DNA from: Pseudomonadota bacterium
GTDB taxonomy: Bacteria; Desulfobacterota; Desulfobulbia; Desulfobulbales; Desulfobulbaceae
NCBI GenBank assembly: GCA_009778235.1
Contig: WRKE01000207.1
Span: 1 to 6,712 of the forward strand
DNA: 6,712 nt
Direction of reading: 5' to 3'
The position numbers and the translations under genes are program-made. Positions 1 to 6,400 of this stretch are shown here, piece by piece (positions within the stretch are counted from its first letter, which is position 1; the number at the start of each line of letters is the position of its first letter). The notes under the pieces are model-generated. The model was not told where the DNA came from. It made no database searches and saw nothing but the letters and a program-made list of their open reading frames with translations.

Positions 1-2
1 AC

Positions 3-839
3 AAGGGTACCAGCGTTGCCGTTACCTTTGATCCGCATCCGCTCAAGGTGCTGAGCCCCCAAGGTATCCGGCTGATTTCGACCACGCCCCAGAAAATCGA
101 GTTGATCGGCCGAGCCGGGATCGACGTGCTGGTCATCATCCCCTTCACCCGTGAGATGGCGATGACCACCGCGGACGAATTCGTGGATCAGGTGCTGCTC
201 GGTCGGTTGGGCATGCGCGACCTGGTGGTCGGTTACGATTACGCCATGGGCAAGGGCCGCCGGGGCGACACGGCTTTTTTGCAGCGGCAGGGCGAGGAAA
301 AAGGGTTTGCGGTGATGGTGATGCCCGCCCATTACGAGCAGGACATGCTGGTTTCCAGCAGCCGGATCAGGGAACTGGTGGCCGCCGGCAAGATGCGGGA
401 TGTCCGCCGGTTGCTCGGCCGGTGGTATCAGATCCGCGGCGACGTGCAGTGGGGGCGTCAGCGCGGGGGCAGGCAACTCGGGTTTCCCACCGCCAATCTG
501 TACCTGTCGGAGGAGGACCTCTGCCCCAAACGCGGGGTGTACGTCACCCAGGTGACCTATGACGGCAGACAGTATGGCGGCGTCTCCAATATCGGCTACA
601 ATCCGACCTTCGGCGACACAAGCCTGGTGGCGGAAACCCATATTTTTGATTTCAATGCCGATATTTACGGGCGGCCTTTGAAGATCAACCTTTTGCGGCA
701 TCTGCGCAACGAGATCGCCTTCAGCGGGATCGAGGCCCTGACCCGGCAGATTCGCCGGGACATCAAGTTGGCGCGCAAGGTGTTGGCCAAGGAACAACAG
801 AGAAGGCTGATCGCCTATCACCAGAATCCCGAGGCATGA
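3..839 (+). CDS. ribF: Bifunctional riboflavin kinase/FAD synthetase, 5'-truncated by window edge
   Basis: RibF phosphorylates riboflavin to FMN and adenylylates FMN to FAD in the cytoplasm. The reading frame is open from base 3, so the true start and the first nucleotide-binding motif (usually GxFDGxHxGH) lie upstream; roughly 40-50 residues are missing, judged from the usual length near 310. Visible parts, numbered from base 3: TFDPHP at residues 8-13, VGYDYAMGKGRRGD near 76-89 and SSSRIREL near 118-125 belong to the FAD synthetase half. The kinase half follows, with GRQLGFPTANL (about 156-166; GFPTAN at bases 480-497), SNIGYNPTFGD, and ETHIFDF, whose Glu (base 633) is in the position of the family's catalytic acid. 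It ends in TGA at 837-839. It precedes a 113-base gap and then the TPR gene, and is separated from the other riboflavin genes by three helical-repeat genes. The family assignment is very secure. Confidence 0.96.
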   Translation, partial: KGTSVAVTFDPHPLKVLSPQGIRLISTTPQKIELIGRAGIDVLVIIPFTREMAMTTADEFVDQVLLGRLGMRDLVVGYDYAMGKGRRGDTAFLQRQGEEKGFAVMVMPAHYEQDMLVSSSRIRELVAAGKMRDVRRLLGRWYQIRGDVQWGRQRGGRQLGFPTANLYLSEEDLCPKRGVYVTQVTYDGRQYGGVSNIGYNPTFGDTSLVAETHIFDFNADIYGRPLKINLLRHLRNEIAFSGIEALTRQIRRDIKLARKVLAKEQQRRLIAYHQNPEA

Positions 840-847
840 GACCGCCC

Positions 848-875
848 TTGCGTGCGAACCGTTCGTGCCTATACT
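848..875 (+). promoter_or_regulatory. Candidate sigma-70-type promoter ahead of the TPR gene
   Basis: TTGCGT (848-853) and TATACT (870-875) are separated by 16 bases. The -10 box matches TATAAT at five of six positions and the -35 box keeps TTG. It lies in the only AT-richer gap on the left side of the window, between the ribF stop and the TPR start at 953. A second, poorer pair, TTGCCG (888-893) and TATAGG (913-918), has a 19-base spacer. A short inverted repeat, CGAAC-C-GTTCG (855-865), sits between the first -35 and -10 boxes and could be an operator or chance. Seen by eye only. Confidence 0.3.
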
Positions 876-952
876 TGTAGCAAATTTTTGCCGGATTGCC
901 TGAATCTGCCGGTATAGGGTTTGTTTTTTTATTTAATGAAAAGGTTGTTCAT

Positions 953-1585
953 ATGACGGAAATACCAAAAATTGCCGATCTCGGGACAGTGATCGATGAA
1001 TTGGAAAAGGTGGTGGCCGAGAAGCCAAGCAATGTTATGGCCCGGCACCATCTCGGCCTGGTTTACCGGCAGGCAGGACGGATCGACGAGGCTATCGCCC
1101 AACTGGAAAAGGCCATTGAGCTGGACAACCAGTCCATGGAGTCGATGATCAACCTGGGCGCCATCTTCTTTGATCGCGGCGATACCGACCGAGCCCTTGA
1201 ACTGAACCGCCAGGCCCTGGCCATCAGTCCGGACATGGCCGAGGCCCACGTCAATATCGGCCTCATTCGTCAGCACCGGGGCGAGGTCGATCAGGCCATT
1301 GAATGTTACAACAAGGCGGTGCAGATCGATCCCAAGCTGATCACCGCCTGGATCAACATGACTTCAGCTTATACCATGGCCGAGGAAGACGACAAGGCCG
1401 TGGATGCGGCCCGCCAGGCCGTTACCTTGGAGCCCGACTCCTCAATGGCCCGTAACAACCTGGCGGTCGCGCTTTATTTCAAGGGCGATTTTCGGGAGTC
1501 CGAGCGCAACATGGAAAAGGCCAGAGGGCTGGGCTACAGCGTTGACCCCCGTTTTGTCGATGCCCTGAAGGCCAAGTTGGCGTAA
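953..1585 (+). CDS. TPR repeat protein, five 34-residue repeats
   Basis: This encodes a 210-residue soluble protein made almost wholly of tetratricopeptide repeats. After a short N-terminal helix, five consecutive units fit a strict 34-residue period: about residues 26-59, 60-93, 94-127, 128-161 and 162-195. They show the usual pattern of Gly/Ala at the helix contacts and Pro at the unit ends (AISPD, QIDP, LEPDS). TPR arrays normally bind peptides or partner proteins, and nothing here shows an enzyme. No signal peptide or membrane segment is visible. I chose ATG at 953 because AAAAGG (939-944) lies 8 bases upstream; the frame also extends to a TTG at 896, which would add 19 unconvincing residues. 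It is followed after 5 bases by the HEAT-like gene and probably starts a transcript running into the riboflavin genes. The partner is unknown. Confidence 0.9.
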   Translation: MTEIPKIADLGTVIDELEKVVAEKPSNVMARHHLGLVYRQAGRIDEAIAQLEKAIELDNQSMESMINLGAIFFDRGDTDRALELNRQALAISPDMAEAHVNIGLIRQHRGEVDQAIECYNKAVQIDPKLITAWINMTSAYTMAEEDDKAVDAARQAVTLEPDSSMARNNLAVALYFKGDFRESERNMEKARGLGYSVDPRFVDALKAKLA

Positions 1586-1590
1586 AGGTT

Positions 1591-2742
1591 ATGGGCAGCA
1601 AGGCAGAGGCGATCCTTAAACCCTGGTGTCCCTTTTGCGGCATGGATGTCGGCCGGCCGGTCGAGTCCGTCCAGCGCAAAATGCGCGAATTCCCCATGGG
1701 AACCTGCGAGTGCAGGGCAGTCTATGTCAGCGATACCACCGGGCACAATATCGGCGCGGCCATGGTCGAGTGTCTGGTCAATGCCTGTAACGATCAGTGG
1801 GATCTCGCCTGGGAGCTGATCCCCGAGGACGATTACCTAACCGGCATCATTGAGGATTATGACGAGGTGACCCATCAGGTGGTACCCAAACGGAATCTCG
1901 ATGGTCGGGCCGTGCGGGGCGTCCTTTTTTTCGTTCGTTTGCACAAGGAGATGGACGAATTGGTCAAGCGTTTCCCTTCCCAGGCCGTTCCCCAGCCGGC
2001 CAGACAGACCGAGGCAGGGGAGATGCCAGCGGCGACGCCCACGGCGGTTTCGCCTAGGCGCGATCCCAAGCGGCCCCGGCAGCGGGCTGACAAACAAATG
2101 GTCCGGGAGATGGCCCTTTGCTCCGATATCGGCGGACTGGTGGCGCTTTATGGGGATGATCGCAAGGTGCTGCGCTATCTGCAGCGGCTTTTATATGACC
2201 CTGAGACCGGGATGCGCTATCGCATCGCCTGGGTGCTGGGGCAGGTGTGCGGCCGGGTGGCGACCAGCGAGCCAGGTCCGGTGGCGGATCTGCTCCACCG
2301 GTTGTTCGAGGCCTGTTCCGATTCAGCGGCAAGTTCCTGGGGAATGATCGAATCGATTGGCGCAATCATTGCTGCCCGGCCTGATATTTACGGGGCCTTT
2401 ACCCGTCACCTGTTCAATTTCATGGGTGATCCGGGGACCCGCGAGGCTGTGCTCTGGGGTCTGGGCGAGATTGCCGCCACCCGCCCCGACCTGATCCGTA
2501 AAATTCCCTTTTATGCCCTGTTCCCGGTGCTCAACCATGCCGATCCGGTCTTCCGGGGATTGACCTTGCGGCTGCTGGGCCGGATCAAGGCCAAGGAAGC
2601 GGGCTTTCAGATCATGGGGCTCTCGCACGACACTACCCCCATCACCATTTATGAGCAGGGGTGGCCGGTTCAGACTACCGTGGCTGAACTGTGCGCCCAG
2701 GCCACCCGTTTAATTCATGAGGAAGCGCCCGATGGCAAATGA
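1591..2742 (+). CDS. Cys-cluster plus HEAT-like repeat protein (DVU0298-like)
   Basis: This encodes a 383-residue protein in two parts. The N-terminal region has CPFC (C13, C16) and CEC (C39, C41), spaced like a zinc-ribbon metal site, then a compact mixed domain to about residue 130. Residues about 131-168 are a Pro-, Ala- and Arg-rich linker, probably disordered. Residues about 169-340 are amphipathic helices in HEAT-like pairs (for example near 205-222, 250-263 and 283-298, with the motif DPxxxxRxxxxxxLG near 317-330). I recall a Desulfobacterota group called the DVU0298 family that looks like this, but I could not search for it. No function is known to me; a scaffold is the natural guess. 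ATG 1591 is preceded by AAAGG only 2 bases away, so translation may depend on ribosomes ending the TPR gene 5 bases upstream. Its last 11 bases overlap the next gene. Confidence 0.85.
   Translation: MGSKAEAILKPWCPFCGMDVGRPVESVQRKMREFPMGTCECRAVYVSDTTGHNIGAAMVECLVNACNDQWDLAWELIPEDDYLTGIIEDYDEVTHQVVPKRNLDGRAVRGVLFFVRLHKEMDELVKRFPSQAVPQPARQTEAGEMPAATPTAVSPRRDPKRPRQRADKQMVREMALCSDIGGLVALYGDDRKVLRYLQRLLYDPETGMRYRIAWVLGQVCGRVATSEPGPVADLLHRLFEACSDSAASSWGMIESIGAIIAARPDIYGAFTRHLFNFMGDPGTREAVLWGLGEIAATRPDLIRKIPFYALFPVLNHADPVFRGLTLRLLGRIKAKEAGFQIMGLSHDTTPITIYEQGWPVQTTVAELCAQATRLIHEEAPDGK
2720..2725 (+). promoter_or_regulatory. Ribosome binding site that fixes the second TPR gene's start
   Basis: AGGAAG at 2720-2725 lies 6 bases before ATG 2732, inside the end of the HEAT-like gene. 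An in-frame ATG at 2717 has no such site before it and would itself overlap this sequence, so 2732 is the better start. The layout suggests translational coupling with the upstream gene. Confidence 0.6.
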
Positions 2743-3340
2743 GTTTATTCAGCCGTTGCAGAATATTGGCCCCATGGCCAAGGAAAGTGGCGGCGCGCAG
2801 GAAGAAGAAAGTCAGGCCAAAAAAGATTACCGGGAAGGCCGTAAGCTGCATGGCGACAGGGAATATGCCCAGGCGGCCATCGCCTTCCACAATGCCCTGC
2901 GGGGATTCGAGGAACAGGGCGACCAGGCCGGTGTGGCCAACTCCTCCGACCGGCTGGGTGACGCCTGCCTGGCCCGCGGCGAATACGCCATGGCCATTGC
3001 CAACTATCAGCGGGCCCATGCCATCTGCGAACAAGAAGACGACAGCTTCTCCATCCTGGCGCTGAACAAGAAAATGGCCTCTGCCTACCGCAAACTTGGC
3101 GATCAAGGCAAGGCCCTGGAACTGCTCTACGACATTTTAGAGCACTACCGTCTGACCAGCAACCCCAAGGGCGCGGTCGAGGTGCTGATCGTGATCGGCG
3201 AAACTTATCTCGAACAGGGAGATGGACAGAAAGCGGCCGACGCCTACCGCTCGGTGGCCAGCATCCACGCCCGGTTCAAGCATGCGCGCCTGGCCGAGGA
3301 ATTTGCCCGGCGGGCCGCCGAATTGGAGCAGGGGGCATAG
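2732..3340 (+). CDS. TPR-like protein with four about 40-residue repeats
   Basis: This encodes a 202-residue, probably cytoplasmic protein. After a polar N-terminal stretch (residues 1-27, Glu/Gln/Lys-rich), four helix-pair units spaced about 40 residues apart can be read near 28-63, 68-103, 108-143 and 148-183. Each carries the TPR-type pattern of small residues followed by A-x-A (for example GDREYAQAAIAFHNAL, ARGEYAMAIANYQRA, KLGDQGKALELLYDI, EQGDGQKAADAYRSV). The longer period resembles TPR arrays of the LGN/kinesin light-chain or TPR_12 type rather than the strict 34-residue array of the first TPR gene, so the two are not simple duplicates. No catalytic motif or membrane segment is visible. 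It starts within the last codons of the HEAT-like gene, and its TAG (3338-3340) touches the ribE ATG. This arrangement argues for co-expression with riboflavin synthase, though not for a direct role in the pathway. Confidence 0.88.
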   Translation: MANEFIQPLQNIGPMAKESGGAQEEESQAKKDYREGRKLHGDREYAQAAIAFHNALRGFEEQGDQAGVANSSDRLGDACLARGEYAMAIANYQRAHAICEQEDDSFSILALNKKMASAYRKLGDQGKALELLYDILEHYRLTSNPKGAVEVLIVIGETYLEQGDGQKAADAYRSVASIHARFKHARLAEEFARRAAELEQGA

Positions 3341-3997
3341 ATGTTCACCGGGATCATCCAGGGGCTGGGCACACTGTTTGAGAAGCGGCCGTCCGGCGGT
3401 GGCATGATCTTTGGTATCGAGGCAGGGTTTACCCTCGTTGATCCGGAGGAGGGCGAATCGATAGCGGTCAACGGCGCCTGCCTCACGGCCCGGAACATTA
3501 AGGGGAACAGGTTTTATGTCGATGTCTCGCCCGAGAGCCTGACCCGCACTGGACTGGGCCGGTTGCAGGCCGGCTCCAAGGTTAATCTGGAACGGGCGCT
3601 CCGGCTCAGCGACCGGTTGGGCGGCCACCTGGTCAGCGGCCATGTCGACGCCCAGGGCCAGGTTCGCCAACGGCGCCCGGCCGGTGATTTCACCCTGTTC
3701 ACTTTTTCCCTTGAGCCGGGATTGACCAGATATGTTATTGAAAAAGGGTCGATCACCATCAACGGCGTTAGTCTGACGGTGAACAGTTGCGAACGCGACC
3801 GGTTTTCGGTGTCCATCATCCCCCATACCCTGAAGGTGACCTCCTTGGGCGAGCTTAGGGAAGGGGATTGGGTCAACATCGAGGTCGACATGATTGGCAA
3901 GTATGTGGAAAAGCTGTTGGCCGAGCAAACGCCGGGAAGAGGGGGGCAGTCCCGCATCAATCCCGGGTTTCTCGCCGAGCATGGTTTCTTGAAATAG
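3341..3997 (+). CDS. ribE: Riboflavin synthase, alpha chain
   Basis: This enzyme dismutates two molecules of 6,7-dimethyl-8-ribityllumazine to riboflavin and the pyrimidine precursor, the last step of the pathway. The 218-residue protein matches the family length and opens with the hallmark MFTGIIQGLG. Two related lumazine-binding barrels follow: about residues 1-97, with VNGACLTA (C47) and ESLTRTGLG, and about 98-190, with LVSGHVDAQG (H101), KGSITINGVSLTV (K135, S145) and PHTLKVTSLG. These positions correspond to the E. coli residues C48, H102, K137 and S146 as I recall them. The C-terminal tail, about 191-218, ends in FLAEHGF. The ATG directly follows the TAG of the TPR gene, with a purine-rich site (AGGGGG, 3330-3335) 5 bases before it. 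Some databases call this gene ribC or ribE; it is not lumazine synthase. Confidence 0.97.
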   Translation: MFTGIIQGLGTLFEKRPSGGGMIFGIEAGFTLVDPEEGESIAVNGACLTARNIKGNRFYVDVSPESLTRTGLGRLQAGSKVNLERALRLSDRLGGHLVSGHVDAQGQVRQRRPAGDFTLFTFSLEPGLTRYVIEKGSITINGVSLTVNSCERDRFSVSIIPHTLKVTSLGELREGDWVNIEVDMIGKYVEKLLAEQTPGRGGQSRINPGFLAEHGFLK

Positions 3998-3998
3998 T

Positions 3999-4018
3999 CC
4001 GGGGATGATCATCTTCGG
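3999..4018 (+). other. Short stem-loop between ribE and ribBA
   Basis: Bases 3999-4006 can pair with 4011-4018 around a GATC loop: eight pairs, two of them G-U. The core GATGATCATC (4004-4013) is a perfect DNA palindrome. No T-tract follows, so it does not look like a terminator. It could be an RNA-processing or regulatory site in the 87-base ribE-ribBA gap, or chance. It also contains the TGATCATCTTCGG motif that recurs at the end of ribH. Confidence 0.25.
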
Positions 4019-4084
4019 GCGTAAATGAATATGAGTCGGTTGGACGGGGCAGGGATCAGGTCCCGGTTTGAATGAGGCAATGAT

Positions 4085-5329
4085 ATGGCAGTCAGTACGA
4101 TTGAGGAAGTTGTAGAGGATATCAGGGCCGGAAAAATGGTCATCCTGGTGGATGACGAGGACCGGGAAAATGAAGGCGACCTGTGCATGGCGGCCGAGCT
4201 AGTGACGCCCGAGGCCATCAACTTCATGGCGACCCATGGCCGCGGCCTGATCTGTCTGGCCTTGAGCCCGGACATTGTCGAGCAGTTGGGCCTGCCGATG
4301 ATGGTGTCCAACAATCAGTCGCCCTATGGCACCGGGTTCACCATCAGCATTGAGGCCCGCACCGGCGTCAGTACCGGGATATCGGCGGCGGACCGGGCGC
4401 GGACCATCGAGGCGGCCGTCCATCCCAAGGCAACACCCCGCGATATCATCAGCCCTGGGCATATCTTTCCTCTGCGGGCCCGGGGCGGCGGAGTCCTGGT
4501 CCGGACCGGCCAGACCGAAGGGTCGGTTGACCTGGCGCGGATCGCTGGTCTGCGCACCGCCGGAATCATCTGCGAGATCATGAAGGATGACGGGACCATG
4601 GCCCGGATGCCTGACCTGGAAATCTTTGCCGAGCAGCATGGACTCAAGATCGCCACCATTGCCGATCTGGTCGCCTACCGGCTGCGCAAGGACGTGTTGG
4701 TCCGGCGGGCTGCCGAGGCGCGTCTGCCAACCTTCCATGCCGGCGAATTCCGGCTGATCGCCTATCAGAACGATGTCGACAAGCAGGAACACGTGGCCCT
4801 GGTCAAGGGTGAAATCAATCCCGACGAACCGGTGATGGTGCGCGTCCATTCCGAGTGTTTGACCGGCGATGTTTTCGGGTCAGCTCGTTGCGACTGCGGC
4901 TTCCAACTGCACGCCGCCATGCGCATGGTCGAACAGGAAGGCCGGGGCGTGGTGCTCTACATGCGCCAGGAGGGGCGGGGGATCGGGCTGATCAACAAGC
5001 TCAAGGCCTACAAGCTGCAAGACAACGATGGGCTGGATACGGTCGAGGCCAATATCCGCCTCGGATTCAAGCCCGACCTGCGCGACTATGGCATCGGCGC
5101 CCAGATCCTCCGCGATTTAGGCGTGCGGAAGATGCGGCTTCTGACTAACAATCCCAAAAAAATCATCGGCCTGGAAGGTTACGGGCTCGAAGTGGTGGAC
5201 CGGTTGCCCATCGAGATCCCCGGTGAGGACGAAAACAAGGCCTACCTGCGCGCCAAGCGCGATAAGATGGGACATATTCTGGAACTGTATGGCGACATGC
5301 CGATGGGATGCGCCACCAAGGATCCGTGA
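4085..5329 (+). CDS. ribBA: Fused 3,4-dihydroxy-2-butanone-4-P synthase / GTP cyclohydrolase II
   Basis: This bifunctional enzyme makes both starting blocks of riboflavin. Its N-terminal half converts ribulose 5-phosphate to dihydroxybutanone phosphate and formate, and its C-terminal half opens GTP to the diaminopyrimidine. Residues 1-200 are the RibB domain, with VDDEDRENEGDL (22-33), TGFTISIEARTGVSTGIS (83-100), PGHIFPLRA (124-132) and CEIMKDDGTMARMPD (163-177). Residues about 205-400 are the RibA domain, with the zinc-ligand Cys set C258, C269, C271 (SECLTGDVFGSARCDCG), YMRQEGRGIGL (292-302) and LRDYGIGAQIL (332-342, Y335). The length of 414 is normal for the fusion. One oddity: RTGQTEGS (140-147) has Gln143 where E. 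coli RibB has a metal-binding His in GHTEA. GAGG at 4074-4077, 7 bases before the ATG, supports the start. It lies between ribE and ribH. Confidence 0.97.
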   Translation: MAVSTIEEVVEDIRAGKMVILVDDEDRENEGDLCMAAELVTPEAINFMATHGRGLICLALSPDIVEQLGLPMMVSNNQSPYGTGFTISIEARTGVSTGISAADRARTIEAAVHPKATPRDIISPGHIFPLRARGGGVLVRTGQTEGSVDLARIAGLRTAGIICEIMKDDGTMARMPDLEIFAEQHGLKIATIADLVAYRLRKDVLVRRAAEARLPTFHAGEFRLIAYQNDVDKQEHVALVKGEINPDEPVMVRVHSECLTGDVFGSARCDCGFQLHAAMRMVEQEGRGVVLYMRQEGRGIGLINKLKAYKLQDNDGLDTVEANIRLGFKPDLRDYGIGAQILRDLGVRKMRLLTNNPKKIIGLEGYGLEVVDRLPIEIPGEDENKAYLRAKRDKMGHILELYGDMPMGCATKDP

Positions 5330-5340
5330 TCATATTCAAC

Positions 5341-5345
5341 AGGAA
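5341..5345 (+). promoter_or_regulatory. Ribosome binding site of ribH
   Basis: AGGAA at 5341-5345 ends 5 bases before ATG 5351, in the 21-base ribBA-ribH gap. It is a normal site and confirms the ribH start. Confidence 0.6.
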
Positions 5346-5350
5346 TAACC

Positions 5351-5818
5351 ATGGCACATTATCTGGAAGGAAATTTACAGGGAGCAGGGCGGAAAATCGC
5401 CATTGTGGTGGCTCGTTTCAACTCTTTTATTTCGGAAAAACTGCTGGAGGGGGCGATCGACAGCCTGACGCGCTCCGGGGTGGATGGCAACGATATCACG
5501 GTTGCCCGCGTCCCCGGCGCCTTCGAGATCCCGTTGGTGGCCCAGAAGATGGCCCGGTCCGGAAGATATGATGCGGTGATCTGCCTCGGCGCGGTGATCC
5601 GGGGCGCCACTCCGCATTTCGATTACGTGGCGGGCGAGGTTGCCAAGGGCACCGCCCAGGTGATGCTCGATGCCGGCATTCCGGTGCTGTTCGGCGTACT
5701 GACCACCGAGACCATCGAGCAGGCCATTGAGCGGGCCGGAACCAAGGCCGGCAACAAGGGCTCAGATGTGGCGGTCGCCGCTTTGGAGATGGTCAGTTTG
5801 CTTGATGCGGTGGGCTGA
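5351..5818 (+). CDS. ribH: 6,7-dimethyl-8-ribityllumazine synthase
   Basis: This enzyme condenses the 4-carbon product of RibBA with the ribitylamino-pyrimidine to give the lumazine substrate of riboflavin synthase. The 155-residue length is typical, and members usually assemble into pentamers or 60-subunit icosahedral shells that can hold riboflavin synthase. Motifs are all present: ARFN at 21-24 (F23 stacks on substrate), VPGAFEIP at 54-61, GAVIRGATPHFDYVA at 80-94 with the proton-transfer His at 89, PVLFGVLTT at 111-119, and ERAGTKAGNKG at 127-137 with the phosphate-binding Arg128. It starts 21 bases after ribBA and is followed after 68 bases by nusB. Nothing is unusual in the protein; which quaternary form it takes cannot be read from the sequence by eye. 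Confidence 0.97.
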   Translation: MAHYLEGNLQGAGRKIAIVVARFNSFISEKLLEGAIDSLTRSGVDGNDITVARVPGAFEIPLVAQKMARSGRYDAVICLGAVIRGATPHFDYVAGEVAKGTAQVMLDAGIPVLFGVLTTETIEQAIERAGTKAGNKGSDVAVAALEMVSLLDAVG

Positions 5819-5886
5819 TCATCTCCGGTGATTCAGCCTTCTTTTTTTGCTCCAGGATTTGTTTCTTCTTTCGGTTCTCAGACGTT

Positions 5887-6309
5887 ATGGGCTTACGGCG
5901 TAAATCTCGGGAATTAGCTCTGCAATTTCTTTTCAGCCACGATTTTCAGGAGTGTACGGACGCCCCCGGGGAGCTGGTACGGGACTGGAAGCTTTTTTGC
6001 CAGAGTTTCGAGGCGGGTCCGAAGGCCATACCCTACGGCCTGATCCTGGTTGAAGGCATCGGTCGCCATCTTGCCGAGATTGACGCCCTGCTGGCCGGCC
6101 ACTCCCACCATTGGCGGGTGGAGCGGATGTCTGCGGTCGACCGCAACATCCTGCGCATCGCGGTCTTCGAGCTGCGGTATGGCGACGATGTCCCCACCCA
6201 AGTGGCGATCAACGAGGCGCTGGAGATCGCCAAACGGTACTCCATCGACGATTCGGTGGCCTTTATCAACGGCGTGCTCGACGCCATCCAGCTCACGGCT
6301 TCGCCTTAA
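5887..6309 (+). CDS. nusB: Transcription antitermination factor NusB
   Basis: NusB binds NusE (ribosomal protein S10) and boxA RNA to keep RNA polymerase elongating through rRNA operons. The 140-residue protein is a normal length and all-helical in character. The Arg-rich start GLRRKSRELALQFLF (2-16) is the RNA-binding N-terminus, and the core VERMSAVDRNILRIAVFEL (about 78-96) followed by VPTQVAINEALEIAKRYS (about 102-119) and AFINGVLDAI (about 124-133) are the strongest family signatures. The pairing with ribH is common in bacteria and probably reflects co-transcription. ATG 5887 has no clear Shine-Dalgarno sequence: the 45 bases before it are pyrimidine-rich. No other start lies in frame within that leader, and the conserved N-terminus fits this ATG, so I keep it. 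It may be translated through a pyrimidine-rich leader or at low rate. Confidence 0.96.
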   Translation: MGLRRKSRELALQFLFSHDFQECTDAPGELVRDWKLFCQSFEAGPKAIPYGLILVEGIGRHLAEIDALLAGHSHHWRVERMSAVDRNILRIAVFELRYGDDVPTQVAINEALEIAKRYSIDDSVAFINGVLDAIQLTASP

Positions 6310-6351
6310 TCGCCTCCATGTTCCCCGATTGCGGTTTTGGGGGCTCATCTT

Positions 6352-6383
6352 GCCGCCTTGGCCGTGATTGGCTATAGGGCGGC
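6352..6383 (+). other. Strong stem-loop in the nusB-ftsK gap
   Basis: The GCCGCC arm (6352-6357) pairs perfectly with GGCGGC (6378-6383). The stem continues inward through 6358-6360 with 6375-6377 (two G-U pairs), then a 2-base bulge at 6373-6374 and GCC/GGC (6361-6363 with 6370-6372), leaving a 6-base loop. That is about 12 pairs. It has no T-tract directly after it. A TTGCCG (6350-6355) and TATAGG (6373-6378) pair, 17 bases apart, overlaps it and could be a promoter for ftsK, but this is weak. The fold is read by eye; energy was not calculated. Confidence 0.4.
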
Positions 6384-6400
6384 TGGGAATGATGCCTCCA

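Noticed and set aside
856..864. LexA-type SOS box
   Set aside because: GAAC and GTTC half-sites are separated by one base rather than the four of the known GAAC-N4-GTTC box, and no SOS gene follows.
1901..2347. Plus-strand open frame of 148 codons inside the HEAT-like gene
   Set aside because: Its translation is Arg/Pro/Trp/Cys-rich without domain features, while the other frame gives a coherent protein.
3137..4012. Long antisense open frame (291 codons, minus strand) across ribE and the end of the TPR gene
   Set aside because: It lies opposite securely identified ribE, its translation has no recognisable domain, and long antisense frames are expected in GC-rich genes with biased third positions.
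3998..4084. FMN riboswitch ahead of ribBA
   Set aside because: The gap is 87 bases and lacks the conserved RFN blocks; only a short palindromic stem-loop is present.
4199..4849. Antisense open frame (216 codons, minus strand) inside ribBA
   Set aside because: Fully embedded opposite a conserved enzyme; His/Asp/Gly-rich translation is typical of a shadow frame.
5818..5848. Intrinsic terminator after ribH
   Set aside because: A six-pair stem (5818-5823 with 5827-5832, one G-U) is weak and separated from the seven-T run by nine bases, so efficient termination is unlikely.
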